64,000 bases of DNA from a virus. This document shows, in pieces, positions 55,890 through 63,060 of the stretch (its first letter is position 1; each line of letters begins with the position of its first letter). Position numbers and translations under genes: made by a program. The notes below the pieces were generated by a model that did no database searches, had not been told where the DNA came from, and saw only the letters and a list, made by a program, of their open reading frames with translations. The stretch covers positions 62,001-126,000 of the IMG/VR virus record IMGVR_UViG_3300042691_044733, one strand, 5' to 3'.

Positions 55890-56205
55890 CTCTTATGCAT
55901 TTATAGTTTAATAAAATATTACCAGAGGTTTGTATATTCATGTCTGGATTTAATTTAATTCTCTTTCTGTTTTTATTAATCTTTGTAATTAGATTTTTCT
56001 TTTCATTTTTCGTTAGTGAATTTCTTACAGATTGATCGCTACTAAATATTTTTTGTTTAGTAGCGATCATACAAAAATCTGTAATTTCTTTCTCCCCTGA
56101 AAGGGCTAAAAGAGTCAAACAATTTAAATCTAGATCAGATACACTTATCTTATTAAAATTACAATGCATACTTATTTGGAATTTTACAATATCCCAAAGA
56201 TTCAT
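55858..56205 (-). CDS. Small basic protein, possible winged-helix
   Basis: 115 residues from the ATG at 56205, ten bases after the upstream stop. A longer frame from 56298 would overlap the upstream gene by 83 bases. The sequence DLNCLTLLALSGEKEITDF and FSSDQSVRNSLTKNEKKNLI suggests a helix-turn-helix in which a recognition helix precedes a basic strand (INKNRKRIKLNPDMNIQ). DNA binding and regulation would suit it but are not proven. Confidence 0.6.
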   Translation of the reverse strand: MNLWDIVKFQISMHCNFNKISVSDLDLNCLTLLALSGEKEITDFCMIATKQKIFSSDQSVRNSLTKNEKKNLITKINKNRKRIKLNPDMNIQTSGNILLNYKCIRVDTEKEQTNS

Positions 56206-56215
56206 TCTAATTTTT

Positions 56216-56434
56216 TTAGTTACCTGATTTACTATTGCCATCTTGTTGATTGGATTTTTCTTCTGTACCAGTAAGTTCTGCATACTTTTGCATTGCAATA
56301 TACTTATCTCGTCTCAGCATTTCTATTTCTGTAGCCATTCTTTCAAATTCAAGTTGAAGTTTTAAAAATGGGATTTGTTCCTCGTAGAATTTTTTAATTC
56401 TTTCTCTTTGTTCTTTTATTTGATTGTTATCCAT
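56216..56434 (-). CDS. Small coiled-coil protein
   Basis: 72 residues, nearly all helix (KEQRERIKKFYEEQIPFLKL, then QLEFERMATEIEMLRRDKYI), with a Gly/Ser/Asn-rich tail. It overlaps the end of the Acb2-like gene by eight bases and is probably expressed with it. No function can be given. Confidence 0.6.
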   Translation of the reverse strand: MDNNQIKEQRERIKKFYEEQIPFLKLQLEFERMATEIEMLRRDKYIAMQKYAELTGTEEKSNQQDGNSKSGN

Positions 56435-56735
56435 TGAATGTAAGGTATTTTACAGTTAACATTTGAGCTTTAAGAATTTCTTGAATTGCGTCTTCAAGAA
56501 CAAATCTTTTAATTAGAAAAGAATCATAATCACTAACATCATTAAGTGTTTTAAATGTTTGAGATCTTTCCTTACTTACTTCCATTACTAAATCAGCAAG
56601 CTCTGCACAAAGTTCTTTTGCTCTATGTACTTTAGGATCCCCAGATGGATTAAAGGTTAATCCTACAAGCTTCTCACCAAATGTCATAGTCCTATTGGTT
56701 TGGGTATCTGGTTGTGATTGGTTATTTTGTTCCAT
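56427..56735 (-). CDS. Acb2-like candidate cyclic-nucleotide sponge (anti-CBASS)
   Basis: 102 residues from the ATG at 56735; an ATG at 56747 is an alternative. An upstream TTG at 56783 is ruled out because it lies before the predicted transcription start. The segment MTFGEKLVGLTFNPSGDPKV, then RAKELCAELADLV, and the end LEDAIQEILKAQMLTVKYLT match the pattern I know for the Acb2 / T4 Vs.4 hairpin family: FNPSGxxxV, then IK/AK...AELxDL, then LExAxMxAVK. Characterised members form helical hexamers that bind 3',3'-cGAMP and related molecules to block CBASS immunity. The match is by memory, not by search. The gene opens its own transcript, with a Bacteroides-type promoter just upstream. Confidence 0.6.
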   Translation of the reverse strand: MEQNNQSQPDTQTNRTMTFGEKLVGLTFNPSGDPKVHRAKELCAELADLVMEVSKERSQTFKTLNDVSDYDSFLIKRFVLEDAIQEILKAQMLTVKYLTFNG

Positions 56736-56769
56736 TGTTATATTCATATTGTTTATTGATATTACAATA

Positions 56770-56800
56770 CAAATATACGTCAAAAGTTTAAACTTCCAAA
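56770..56800 (-). promoter_or_regulatory. Bacteroides-type promoter before the Acb2-like gene
   Basis: On the minus strand a -33 TTTG (56800-56797) and a -7 TATATTTG (56777-56770, consensus TAnnTTTG) are separated by 19 bp, the preferred spacing for the Bacteroidota housekeeping sigma factor. It lies directly after a terminator, so it starts a new transcript about 25-30 bases before the gene. Confidence 0.75.
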
Positions 56801-56804
56801 ATTT

Positions 56805-56836
56805 AAAATAAAAAATCCAGAAAATTTTCTGGATTT
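56805..56836 (-). terminator. Terminator closing the lysis cassette
   Basis: AAATCCAG (56813-56820) pairs with CTGGATTT (56829-56836) and the loop AAAATTTT can extend the stem. On the minus strand it is followed by TTTTATTTTAAATTTT. It lies about 25 bases after the stop of the 124-residue TM protein. Confidence 0.8.
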
Positions 56837-56860
56837 AAACTTTAAATATTTATAGTAGTG

Positions 56861-57235
56861 TTATTGCCTTTTACTTGAGGTACCTCTTATAAAACCTGTA
56901 ATCTCCGCAAGATTAGATGTGATTGTGCTAAGGTGATTGAATATGATATCAATTTTTGATTCTAACTTCTGGTAAGAATTAATGTTGTCATTTCTTACCT
57001 CATTAATCCGATCGTGGAGATTAATTTCTCTCTTTTCAAAATCTTTTTTGTTTTCTTCAAGAGCTTCCATTACAGATTTATTAGATTCATTGTGTTTTTT
57101 TTCTAGCTCATCCACGTGAATATAAAGTTTATCTAATTGACGTTTTAATCTGAAATAAAACCCTAGTAGTGACGCTACAGCAATAGTAAGTGCAATTACA
57201 TCTTTTAGTTCAAAGATTATGGAATTAATGTTCAT
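56861..57235 (-). CDS. Single-TM coiled-coil protein, holin-accessory candidate
   Basis: 124 residues. One membrane segment near residues 11-29 (KDVIALTIAVASLLGFYFRL) is followed by a long cytoplasmic coiled coil (QLDKLYIHVDELEKKHNESN and on to LESKIDIIFNHLSTITSNLA). A layout of one TM helix and coiled coil occurs in XhlA-like and other phage lysis-accessory proteins. It is the last gene of the lysis group, just before the terminator. Holin activity itself is uncertain because a better 3-TM candidate lies upstream. Confidence 0.65.
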   Translation of the reverse strand: MNINSIIFELKDVIALTIAVASLLGFYFRLKRQLDKLYIHVDELEKKHNESNKSVMEALEENKKDFEKREINLHDRINEVRNDNINSYQKLESKIDIIFNHLSTITSNLAEITGFIRGTSSKRQ

Positions 57236-57284
57236 AAAAATAAAAAAATAGTATATAGTAATATAACAATTTTTTTATAAAAAA

Positions 57285-57785
57285 TTACAAAATAATTTCA
57301 GTAACAACTACATAAACTAATGTAGCTGACACTATAATTGTTGTAAACTTAAATACCTTAACCTGTACCCCAAGCTTGTAGTTATCTAATTTATATGCCC
57401 TATTATCTTTTTTCAGGGTTTCATTTTCTTTTCTTATAAATTCAGTCTGTGAAATTATTTTAAGATTTTCATCTTCTTGAAATCTAAGATCAGCTTTTAA
57501 AGAAGTATTAATAGCAAGTAAATCTTTATTTCTGTCTTCAAGTTCTCTAGCAATCCAGTACATAGTTACAGCATCTTCCCTATATTGTTCCTTCCATAGC
57601 ATTTTTTCAAGAGTAATTCTTTCCTGAAATTCATTCAGGAAAACACCTTCCTCTTGTAAGTACTTAATTCTTTTAGGAGGTTCAGAAAGGGGCGGATTCT
57701 TGGGTGCTGAACTCTTTTGTCCAGATGCTATCTTTATAAGCATTAGGAGCAAGACGCAAAGCATTAATTTTATCTTTTGTTGCAT
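57285..57785 (-). CDS. Spanin-like exported protein with C-terminal TM
   Basis: 166 residues. An N-terminal signal-like segment (KLMLCVLLLMLIKIASGQ) is followed by a Pro-rich stretch (KNPPLSEPPKRIKYLQ), a long coiled coil (REDAVTMYWIARELEDRNKD, then EFIRKENETLKKDNRAYKLD) and a C-terminal TM (FTTIIVSATLVYVVVTEIIL). It overlaps the upstream Rz-like gene by 104 bases in another frame, as Rz/Rz1 pairs do. It lacks a lipobox cysteine, so it may be a single-gene-type spanin or an outer partner with an unusual anchor. Confidence 0.7.
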   Translation of the reverse strand: MQQKIKLMLCVLLLMLIKIASGQKSSAPKNPPLSEPPKRIKYLQEEGVFLNEFQERITLEKMLWKEQYREDAVTMYWIARELEDRNKDLLAINTSLKADLRFQEDENLKIISQTEFIRKENETLKKDNRAYKLDNYKLGVQVKVFKFTTIIVSATLVYVVVTEIIL

Positions 57786-58041
57786 TTCGTAATGTATTTA
57801 AATTGTTATTCAAAGTTTTAATTCTTTCGGTTCTCAGACTGTCTTTGTAAAGAAAAATAAGTTCTTCCTTTTCTCTATTGTGTCTACGCATCATTATAGT
57901 ATCCCTCCTGGCAATTACTTGATTGTATTGTTGTTCAATCAGTAATTGTTGTTTTTGCATTCTATAATTATGAATAAATATTCCCAATACTATAAGCAAT
58001 ACCACCACTATAGCAGTGGAAATTATGTGTTTAGTTTTCAT
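57682..58041 (-). CDS. Rz-like inner-membrane spanin
   Basis: 119 residues. An N-terminal TM (ISTAIVVVLLIVLGIFIHN) is followed by a periplasmic coiled coil (MQKQQLLIEQQYNQVIARRD, then RHNREKEELIFLYKDSLRTE). This is the layout of an i-spanin. The stop overlaps the next gene by 104 bases. It begins 11 bases inside the end of the endolysin gene. Spanins join the two membranes at the last step of Gram-negative lysis. Confidence 0.72.
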   Translation of the reverse strand: MKTKHIISTAIVVVLLIVLGIFIHNYRMQKQQLLIEQQYNQVIARRDTIMMRRHNREKEELIFLYKDSLRTERIKTLNNNLNTLRNATKDKINALRLAPNAYKDSIWTKEFSTQESAPF

Positions 58042-58663
58042 TTATGTGATCTGTTATTGAGTGTATTGTTGAAAGCGGTCTAAACATTTTATAAACTCCA
58101 TCTCCTTCATTGCTTCCTTTCATATTTGTATTTCCCTCGTTTGTTATAATCATTGATTCATTTAGAAATCCATCAAAGAATCCTGTGTGACCAATTCTTT
58201 TTAATCTTGGGTAATATAATGTGAAAACATCAGCTCTTTCAGGTTGTTTAATTATTTTACCATTTCTATATTTAAAATTCTTTTTGTTCTCTGCTGTAGG
58301 GGACCATGCTGTTATATTATTTTCAACTCCTGCTTTATCAAGACAAAAGTGAACATAGGCAGCACACCATGCATAACCAGGTCCTAAATTTACAGATCTT
58401 AAAAACTCTTCAACTTCTTTACCATCATTCTTACCTGTCTTTTCCCTAACTCCTACATAAGAGTTATATACTTTTATTACTTCTTCCCTTTTGGATTTTT
58501 TCGTAACTGATTTAGGTTTTGGTGGTTTATATTCATATTCACCATTATCAATTACTGAAATATTTCCTATAGTGGGTTCATCTACACGTATTGTGCAAGA
58601 ATGAAACAATAAAGCAATAAGAGCAATAAAGAATAAATAGGTATGAAAAGTAGTTTTAACCAT
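58031..58663 (-). CDS. Endolysin, CHAP/NlpC-type, with lipoprotein-like signal
   Basis: 210 residues. The N-terminus LFFIALIALLFHSC has a signal segment ending at C23 in a Bacteroidota-style lipobox. The catalytic part is GPGYAWCAAYVHFCLDKAG (C100), RIGHTGFFDG (H159) and ITNEGNTN (N175/N178), matching CHAP-like peptidoglycan amidases/endopeptidases. It is similar in size to TIGR02594-type lysins. A lipoprotein lysin would be held in the membrane and so act at a defined side of the wall. It overlaps the holin candidate by 82 bases. Confidence 0.82.
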   Translation of the reverse strand: MVKTTFHTYLFFIALIALLFHSCTIRVDEPTIGNISVIDNGEYEYKPPKPKSVTKKSKREEVIKVYNSYVGVREKTGKNDGKEVEEFLRSVNLGPGYAWCAAYVHFCLDKAGVENNITAWSPTAENKKNFKYRNGKIIKQPERADVFTLYYPRLKRIGHTGFFDGFLNESMIITNEGNTNMKGSNEGDGVYKMFRPLSTIHSITDHINEN

Positions 58664-58947
58664 GTTGGTGTGTATTGATAAATGTCTTTTATGTCTTTAT
58701 TATCTGTATAATATTTTCTAAACCATCCTCTATGATATAAGTTTATAACCAAGTTTACCACCCCAACACCTAGAATCAAATTATATGCTGCAATTATTGG
58801 AGCAGAAATTAAACCAGGTGCATACACACCTGATTCATTTCCAAATACATTTACTATGGTGTAGGTAGTTATTCCTATGATAAGTATGAGGACTGGCGGC
58901 AGCCATGCAATATCATATAACAACAACCATTTTTTTATTTTCTTCAT
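58582..58947 (-). CDS. Three-TM membrane protein, holin candidate
   Basis: 121 residues from the ATG at 58947, which shares ATGA with the upstream stop; an earlier ATG at 58974 lies well inside that gene. Three hydrophobic segments are seen: LYDIAWLPPVLILIIGITTY, LISAPIIAAYNLILGVGVV and LLFIPIYSLLLLLLYCFIL. Short charged loops lie between them. A class I holin topology directly before the endolysin and spanins is the main argument. Confidence 0.68.
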   Translation of the reverse strand: MKKIKKWLLLYDIAWLPPVLILIIGITTYTIVNVFGNESGVYAPGLISAPIIAAYNLILGVGVVNLVINLYHRGWFRKYYTDNKDIKDIYQYTPTWLKLLFIPIYSLLLLLLYCFILAQYV

Positions 58948-59462
58948 AGATAAATTTGATTTTCTGAAATCCAAACTGTTCTAGCTAAACGTTCTTCTTC
59001 TGCTCTAGAGTCATTTGCATAATCTGCATACCTTGTTACTTTGGTAACGTATCCAATTCTTTCGATCTTTTGTGCAATACACTCTTCATGCGTAAGTAAT
59101 TTCTTAATAATAATTCCATCAGAACTCAATCCTAAGATCGCACCAGAATAATTAAAAGTTGTTTTTCTTGTTGCAGGATCTGTAGATGCAGCAACATTGA
59201 TTAGTATATGATCACAATCATACTTCAGGTATTCATCAGCTGGAGTACCATCAAGCATGTTTGTAATTGTAAAATCTAGTCTAGGTGAAGACTCACATAC
59301 AGTAGCTACAAAGTTTCCATTGAATCTCGGATTCAATGGAGCAATGTAAGTACAGGTCCCATCAAGCATACCATACTGAAGTTTAACTCCATTATTAGTA
59401 GATTCTACTTTTACCTTCAATGTTGGTCCTACTGGTGTTAATGTCATTTTTGAATTCAGCAT
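58944..59462 (-). CDS. Small structural or surface protein before the lysis genes
   Basis: 172 residues, mostly beta-type (LTPVGPTLKVKVESTNNGVK, then LDFTITNMLDGTPADEYLKY), with a basic helical end (KVTRYADYANDSRAEEERLA). It begins one base after the preceding gene's stop and shares ATGA with the holin candidate. Fibre or tail-accessory function is likely from context; no motif is recognised. Confidence 0.6.
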   Translation of the reverse strand: MLNSKMTLTPVGPTLKVKVESTNNGVKLQYGMLDGTCTYIAPLNPRFNGNFVATVCESSPRLDFTITNMLDGTPADEYLKYDCDHILINVAASTDPATRKTTFNYSGAILGLSSDGIIIKKLLTHEECIAQKIERIGYVTKVTRYADYANDSRAEEERLARTVWISENQIYL

Positions 59463-59463
59463 G

Positions 59464-60237
59464 TTAAATAAATTTTATTGTGTTTGTATCAAGGTCAAGT
59501 TCAACTTCATTAGTCCATTCTTTCTGACCCATTGGACTATTGATAAAAAATAATCTCATTTTACAACCTGGTTGTACAGTAAATGTGTGTGTTGCCACAT
59601 CATATCCTGGGAATTGTCCATAAACAATATTAACTTTTTCAGCTTCTGGAGCAGTAAGAGCAAAGTGTTTAAGTCTTGGAATGTAATTAGGTTTCTGTAG
59701 ATTAGGTGCTACACATTCCCACTTGCCACCAGTACTATCAATCATTTGCCAACTAATTGCAAAGTTAGAACTTGATTCAGGACTAAAAGGCATCCTCCAC
59801 TGTGATACTGTATTCTGAGAAAGGAAATCCTTATAATATAACTTTTCAATAAAAGTATGATTAAAAATCTCAGTACCTTCCTTAGTAACAAAAGCATTGA
59901 TAGAACTAAATTCTTTTAATTTTGCTTTTCTAACAAAGTACCTGTACTTACCAAAGTTAATATCATAACCTCCATTATGAGGTTTTGCAATAAAGTCTGT
60001 ACCACTGAGTAATTCAGTGCCAATCAAAATATCTTCATCAAAAAGAGACTCTGCACCAAAATCTTTTGGAATGGTTGCAGTTATCTTTCTAGACCCAATC
60101 AATCTATTGTTTTGTATGACAGGGACAGAAATCTGAGTTGTTGTCTCAAAGGTCATTCCACACATAACATAATCCGAAAGGAATGCGTTATCTAGGTGAA
60201 TACCAACAAGTTCTGGTGTATATGTAAGTTTATTCAT
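59464..60237 (-). CDS. Surface or fibre-associated protein, unknown
   Basis: 257 residues, beta-rich (TQISVPVIQNNRLIGSRKIT, then GYDINFGKYRYFVRKAKLKE). The C-terminal part is FFINSPMGQKEWTNEVELDL. No signal or membrane segment is present. It lies between the collagen-like fibre gene and the 172-residue gene. A role in a fibre or tail accessory complex is inferred only from the neighbours. Confidence 0.6.
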   Translation of the reverse strand: MNKLTYTPELVGIHLDNAFLSDYVMCGMTFETTTQISVPVIQNNRLIGSRKITATIPKDFGAESLFDEDILIGTELLSGTDFIAKPHNGGYDINFGKYRYFVRKAKLKEFSSINAFVTKEGTEIFNHTFIEKLYYKDFLSQNTVSQWRMPFSPESSSNFAISWQMIDSTGGKWECVAPNLQKPNYIPRLKHFALTAPEAEKVNIVYGQFPGYDVATHTFTVQPGCKMRLFFINSPMGQKEWTNEVELDLDTNTIKFI

Positions 60238-60297
60238 TTAATGTATGTTTTCATTCAAAGGTAATTAAAAAAACTTGAATAACAAAATAATTTCCAA

Positions 60298-60510
60298 TTA
60301 TTCTGGTGGAAATAAAATATCAAGTTGCTGAAACGTAAGATTAGTAAGTCCTAAATAGTTCTTAAGTTCTACTGACGTAGAAAACGTCAAACCATCTACA
60401 ACAGTGTCATTTACATGTAAAAAGATGATCTGTCTATCATGAGTAATCAAATGAACTTGAGTACTAGTAATGATATTTATGTAAGCATAATCTTCTTTAT
60501 TTATTATCAT
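60298..60510 (-). CDS. Small protein coupled to the fibre gene
   Basis: 70 residues (TSTQVHLITHDRQIIFLHVN, then SVELKNYLGLTNLTFQQLDI). It shares a four-base ATGA overlap with the fibre gene that precedes it. Such small coupled genes after fibres can be chaperones or tip proteins; no family is recognised. Confidence 0.55.
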   Translation of the reverse strand: MIINKEDYAYINIITSTQVHLITHDRQIIFLHVNDTVVDGLTFSTSVELKNYLGLTNLTFQQLDILFPPE

Positions 60511-61577
60511 GGTCTTAAACGCATTATGTAATATCCTAGAAAAATAAAAGAATCTGAAGCACTTGCTGGATTAGCAGTAAAAAACAAATACTGAGTAACC
60601 GTCCAGTCAATAGAGCTACTTACTCCTTGAACAGTTGTTAGTATATCATCACTTGCAATGTTAGATGATGTTACATATCCATGTGTAGTTGCTCCTCTAA
60701 CAAAAAAATCTCTTTTCATTTGTCCAATAGGATTTGTTGTTGCTAAAGTTGTAGATGCTAATAAAGCTGCACCAACTAAAGTATTAGCATTATTAACATA
60801 AATACCCATAGAACAAGTAGAGTTTGTTCCAGTATTCCTTCTAAGTCTTTGTCTGACTAATATTCCATCACCATTTTGAAAAGTATTTGCTGGGATAGTA
60901 ACTGTAGCTAAAGCATTGACACCTGTAGAACTAACAGGTAGGTTAACCTCAGTAAAGTCAGTCCATATTTTAGTAGAACTTCCTGTATAAGCTACAGTAA
61001 AGTTAGGATAGGTTCCTGTTACTGAAATATTAGCTCCAGCATTAATAACAACAGTTTGATCTGGTGCAGTATTAGTAATAACAATTGTACCTGTACCTGT
61101 AATAGGATTCGTACCAGACAACCCAATCCCAGTTCCTGCTGTGAATCCTACAGAAGTAACAGTACCAACTGACCAGGATCTATCAGCAGATAAATCAAAA
61201 CTAGTACCATTTATAGTCAATGTCCTAGTTAATGGCACACCACCTAAGCCAGATAAAGAATAAACTGGAATGTTTAATACATTACTACCAAAAGTTGCTG
61301 CTCCACTAGACCCAACTGTAGTTAGGGAGATAGGGTCCTGTTTTGAATTAAAAGTAACCCAATCTAAATTAGTAAGATACCCACTCACTAATGCTGTAGC
61401 AGCAGGCATAGAAATATTAGGTGTGGCTCCACCAGAACTGGCAAGAGGAAGAGTTGCGGTTACAGCACTAACTCCGCCGCCCCCACCTGTTAATGTTTTA
61501 ATTTTTCCATCTGGACCATGAATTACAATAAACCCAGGTCCAAACATATTTCCATTTATGTCAACAACTTGCATCAT
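60507..61577 (-). CDS. Tail-fibre-like protein
   Basis: 356 residues. The N-terminus has GNMFGPGFIVIHGPDGKIKT and a Gly-rich hinge (TLTGGGGGVSAVTATLPL). The segment SGYLTNLDWVTFNSKQDPIS is the GYLTxxDWxTFNxKQ unit typical of Bacteroidota phage fibres and related surface proteins. Repeats such as GVGLSGTNPITGTGTIVIT-like stretches follow, with a beta-rich C-terminal domain from about residue 205 (STKIWTDFTEVNLPVSSTGV) that could bind receptors. It starts with two ATGs (61577 and 61574). Confidence 0.78.
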   Translation of the reverse strand: MMQVVDINGNMFGPGFIVIHGPDGKIKTLTGGGGGVSAVTATLPLASSGGATPNISMPAATALVSGYLTNLDWVTFNSKQDPISLTTVGSSGAATFGSNVLNIPVYSLSGLGGVPLTRTLTINGTSFDLSADRSWSVGTVTSVGFTAGTGIGLSGTNPITGTGTIVITNTAPDQTVVINAGANISVTGTYPNFTVAYTGSSTKIWTDFTEVNLPVSSTGVNALATVTIPANTFQNGDGILVRQRLRRNTGTNSTCSMGIYVNNANTLVGAALLASTTLATTNPIGQMKRDFFVRGATTHGYVTSSNIASDDILTTVQGVSSSIDWTVTQYLFFTANPASASDSFIFLGYYIMRLRP

Positions 61578-61873
61578 GATATATATCCATAAACTTCATA
61601 ATCTGTACTAGCAGCAGTTGTAGTAATAACCAAAGAGTCCCCGTTTTTGAGACCATAAGGAGTACTATCAGTAAGAACATCCCCAGCAGCTAAAGTAAAA
61701 CTATAAATCTTTTTAGTACCAGAAGCCCTAACCAATTCTAATGTAACAGTATTAACACTAGTAGAGGTTACCCTAATAAAACTAATACTAGCTCCACTAT
61801 TAGGATTACTAACTGTAACAATAGTATTTGCACCAGGAGCAAGCACTCCTTCACTAATTATTGTATTATTCAT
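61574..61873 (-). CDS. First minus-strand gene: small beta-rich surface protein
   Basis: 99 residues from the ATG at 61873; a TTG at 61888 is unlikely as the start. The sequence is Thr/Ser/Val-rich (GANTIVTVSNPNSGASISFI, then VTLELVRASGTKKIYSFTLA), one compact beta domain. It overlaps the fibre gene by four bases. It could be an adaptor or decoration domain for the fibre. Confidence 0.65.
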   Translation of the reverse strand: MNNTIISEGVLAPGANTIVTVSNPNSGASISFIRVTSTSVNTVTLELVRASGTKKIYSFTLAAGDVLTDSTPYGLKNGDSLVITTTAASTDYEVYGYIS

Positions 61874-62051
61874 ATATAGAATATACAAAAAATTTTTAAA
61901 AAATAAATTTTATTGTATGTTTTGCTTTGGAGGGGGTCATATATGTGACCTCCCCCCTCTCTTAAATATTCGGGGCTACCCCCTAGCAAAAATCACCAAG
62001 GAAACAACCTATTAGGATAGAACATATCAAGGAAAATGTTTTGAAGAAATT
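61874..62051. promoter_or_regulatory. Divergent junction with two G/C-rich hairpins
   Basis: The direction of transcription switches here. GGAGGGGGTCA (61929-61939) pairs with TGACCTCCCCC (61946-61956) apart from one mismatch and one G-T wobble. GGGGCTACCCC (61972-61982) makes a second small hairpin. Neither is followed by a T run in either direction, so they are not standard terminators. They may bind a regulator or belong to a replication start. No TAnnTTTG box was found for the minus side. Confidence 0.45.
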
Positions 62052-62065
62052 TTTGTTTGGAACTC
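62052..62065 (+). promoter_or_regulatory. Early promoter motif, copy 1
   Basis: TTTGTTTGGAACTC, one base from the TATnTTTGGAACTC consensus seen six times in this region. It lies 23 bases before the 60-residue gene. Confidence 0.65.
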
Positions 62066-62088
62066 ATCATTGAACTGAAATCAATGTC

Positions 62089-62271
62089 ATGAGCACAACA
62101 CAACAACGTAAAACACGTATTGATCTTGAGGTGGTTGCACCTCAAGAGTTAATCAAGATCCAACAGAAACTTAATACTTGGCACACAACCAAGACACTTG
62201 TTAAGTTTGAGACCCAACCATTAGCAGATGGTAGGATCCTGTTCAAGATCATCAGAGTACAAGAGGGTTAA
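62089..62271 (+). CDS. Small early protein (60 residues)
   Basis: Sequence MSTTQQRKTRIDLEVVAPQE followed by LIKIQQKLNTWHTTKTLVKF; basic, with an N-terminal strand and a central helix. It is alone in its unit, with promoter motif copy 1 just upstream and a hairpin whose loop contains the stop codon. No family is recognised. Small early proteins of this kind often modify host functions. Confidence 0.7.
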   Translation: MSTTQQRKTRIDLEVVAPQELIKIQQKLNTWHTTKTLVKFETQPLADGRILFKIIRVQEG

Positions 62272-62283
62272 ACCTCTTTGTTG
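62261..62283 (+). terminator. Compact hairpin at the stop codon of the 60-residue gene
   Basis: AAGAGG (62261-62266) pairs with CCTCTT (62273-62278). The loop GTTAAA includes the TAA stop. A weak T-rich tail (TTTGTTGTGTTTG) follows. Confidence 0.5.
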
Positions 62284-62311
62284 TGTTTGACAGGAATGCA
62301 ATGACATTATA

Positions 62312-62325
62312 TTCGTTTGGAACTC
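62312..62325 (+). promoter_or_regulatory. Early promoter motif, copy 2
   Basis: TTCGTTTGGAACTC, placed 23 bases before the next ATG, the same distance as copy 1. Confidence 0.65.
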
Positions 62326-62348
62326 AATACTGTAAATAAATAAATATT

Positions 62349-62597
62349 ATGAAACGTTTCAATTTAACAGCAGCAATCATTTGTGGAGTGAGTTGTATTT
62401 ATTACATGCTTGCATTCTGCAACAATCCACAACAGTTCACTGAGAACAGTGAGATGCATGTCACATTGTTCATGACATGTATCACGGGACTGTTATTCTT
62501 CAGCATGTCTGCATTACTTGATGATGCAAGAGAACAGATAAGTGAGAAGAATGATATAATCTTAGGTCTTCACAAGAGACTGAGAGATAAGGGGTAA
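62349..62597 (+). CDS. Small early membrane protein with two TM segments
   Basis: 82 residues. Two hydrophobic segments, AAIICGVSCIYYMLAF and VTLFMTCITGLLFFSMSALL, flank a short polar loop (CNNPQQFTENSEMH). A charged tail (DAREQISEKNDIILGLHKRL) likely faces the cytoplasm. It stands alone between promoter copy 2 and a short hairpin. An inner-membrane early protein could act in superinfection exclusion; this is only a suggestion. Confidence 0.7.
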   Translation: MKRFNLTAAIICGVSCIYYMLAFCNNPQQFTENSEMHVTLFMTCITGLLFFSMSALLDDAREQISEKNDIILGLHKRLRDKG

Positions 62598-62606
62598 AAC
62601 CCTTTG
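62589..62606 (+). terminator. Short hairpin at the stop of the membrane-protein gene
   Basis: AAGGG (62589-62593) pairs with CCCTT (62600-62604). The TAA stop lies in the loop. There is no T run, so termination may be weak. Confidence 0.4.
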
Positions 62607-62611
62607 AATAT

Positions 62612-62625
62612 TATGTTTGGAACTC
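62612..62625 (+). promoter_or_regulatory. Early promoter motif, copy 3
   Basis: TATGTTTGGAACTC, an exact match to TAnnTTTG followed by GAACTC. No TTTG was found at -33. Confidence 0.72.
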
Positions 62626-62656
62626 ATTAATGTTAATAAATTAAATATTTAATCCA

Positions 62657-62857
62657 ATGGTAGAAACAATTCAAAACACCAGTAAAGTGCCAACCAAAGT
62701 TGTAGCACGTAAAGCAAAAGAACTCAACGTACTAACAATCCTGAGTATCAAACATGCAGGACCACGTTCAACCAAAAGTGTTAAAGCACTGGTTGTCATG
62801 GAAATAACCATGAAGTTCACTGATGAAGAAATGAATAAATACAAAAGAAAGGGGTAA
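62657..62857 (+). CDS. Small basic early protein (66 residues)
   Basis: Begins MVETIQNTSKVPTKVVARKA and continues KELNVLTILSIKHAGPRSTK; highly basic, ending FTDEEMNKYKRKG. It has promoter copy 3 upstream and a strong terminator at its stop. A nucleic-acid-binding role would suit the charge. No family is known to me. Confidence 0.7.
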   Translation: MVETIQNTSKVPTKVVARKAKELNVLTILSIKHAGPRSTKSVKALVVMEITMKFTDEEMNKYKRKG

Positions 62858-62870
62858 ATCCCCTTTTTTT
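62848..62870 (+). terminator. Strong terminator with the stop codon in its loop
   Basis: AAAGGGG (62848-62854) pairs perfectly with CCCCTTT (62860-62866) around loop TAAAT, followed by a T run (62864-62871). Confidence 0.85.
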
Positions 62871-62885
62871 TAAATCTTTTAAACC

Positions 62886-63041
62886 ATGAAAATACAATTA
62901 GTTGTTAATGACATTATGGTCTATCAAGTCATGGGTGAAACACCTGAGACCAAACTCAAAGCAATTGAGTTAATTATTGATGAATTAAAACTCATGAAGA
63001 GCACAGAACTCTTAAAACTTAGCAAGATTGGAGAGACATAG
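62886..63041 (+). CDS. Small early protein (51 residues)
   Basis: From the ATG at 62886: MKIQLVVNDIMVYQVMGETP, then ETKLKAIELIIDELKLMKST, ending KIGET and TAG. It has a beta-strand start and a single long amphipathic helix. It lies behind a strong terminator and has no TTTGGAACTC copy of its own, so it depends on read-through or on an unseen promoter. A 7-bp-stem terminator with the TAG in its loop follows, which supports it as a genuine gene. Confidence 0.6.
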   Translation: MKIQLVVNDIMVYQVMGETPETKLKAIELIIDELKLMKSTELLKLSKIGET

Positions 63042-63057
63042 TTCTCTCCTTTCTTTT
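63030..63057 (+). terminator. Terminator at the stop of the 51-residue gene
   Basis: GGAGAGA (63030-63036) pairs with TCTCTCC (63043-63049). The TAG stop is in the loop and TTTCTTTT follows. Confidence 0.8.
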
Positions 63058-63060
63058 AAT

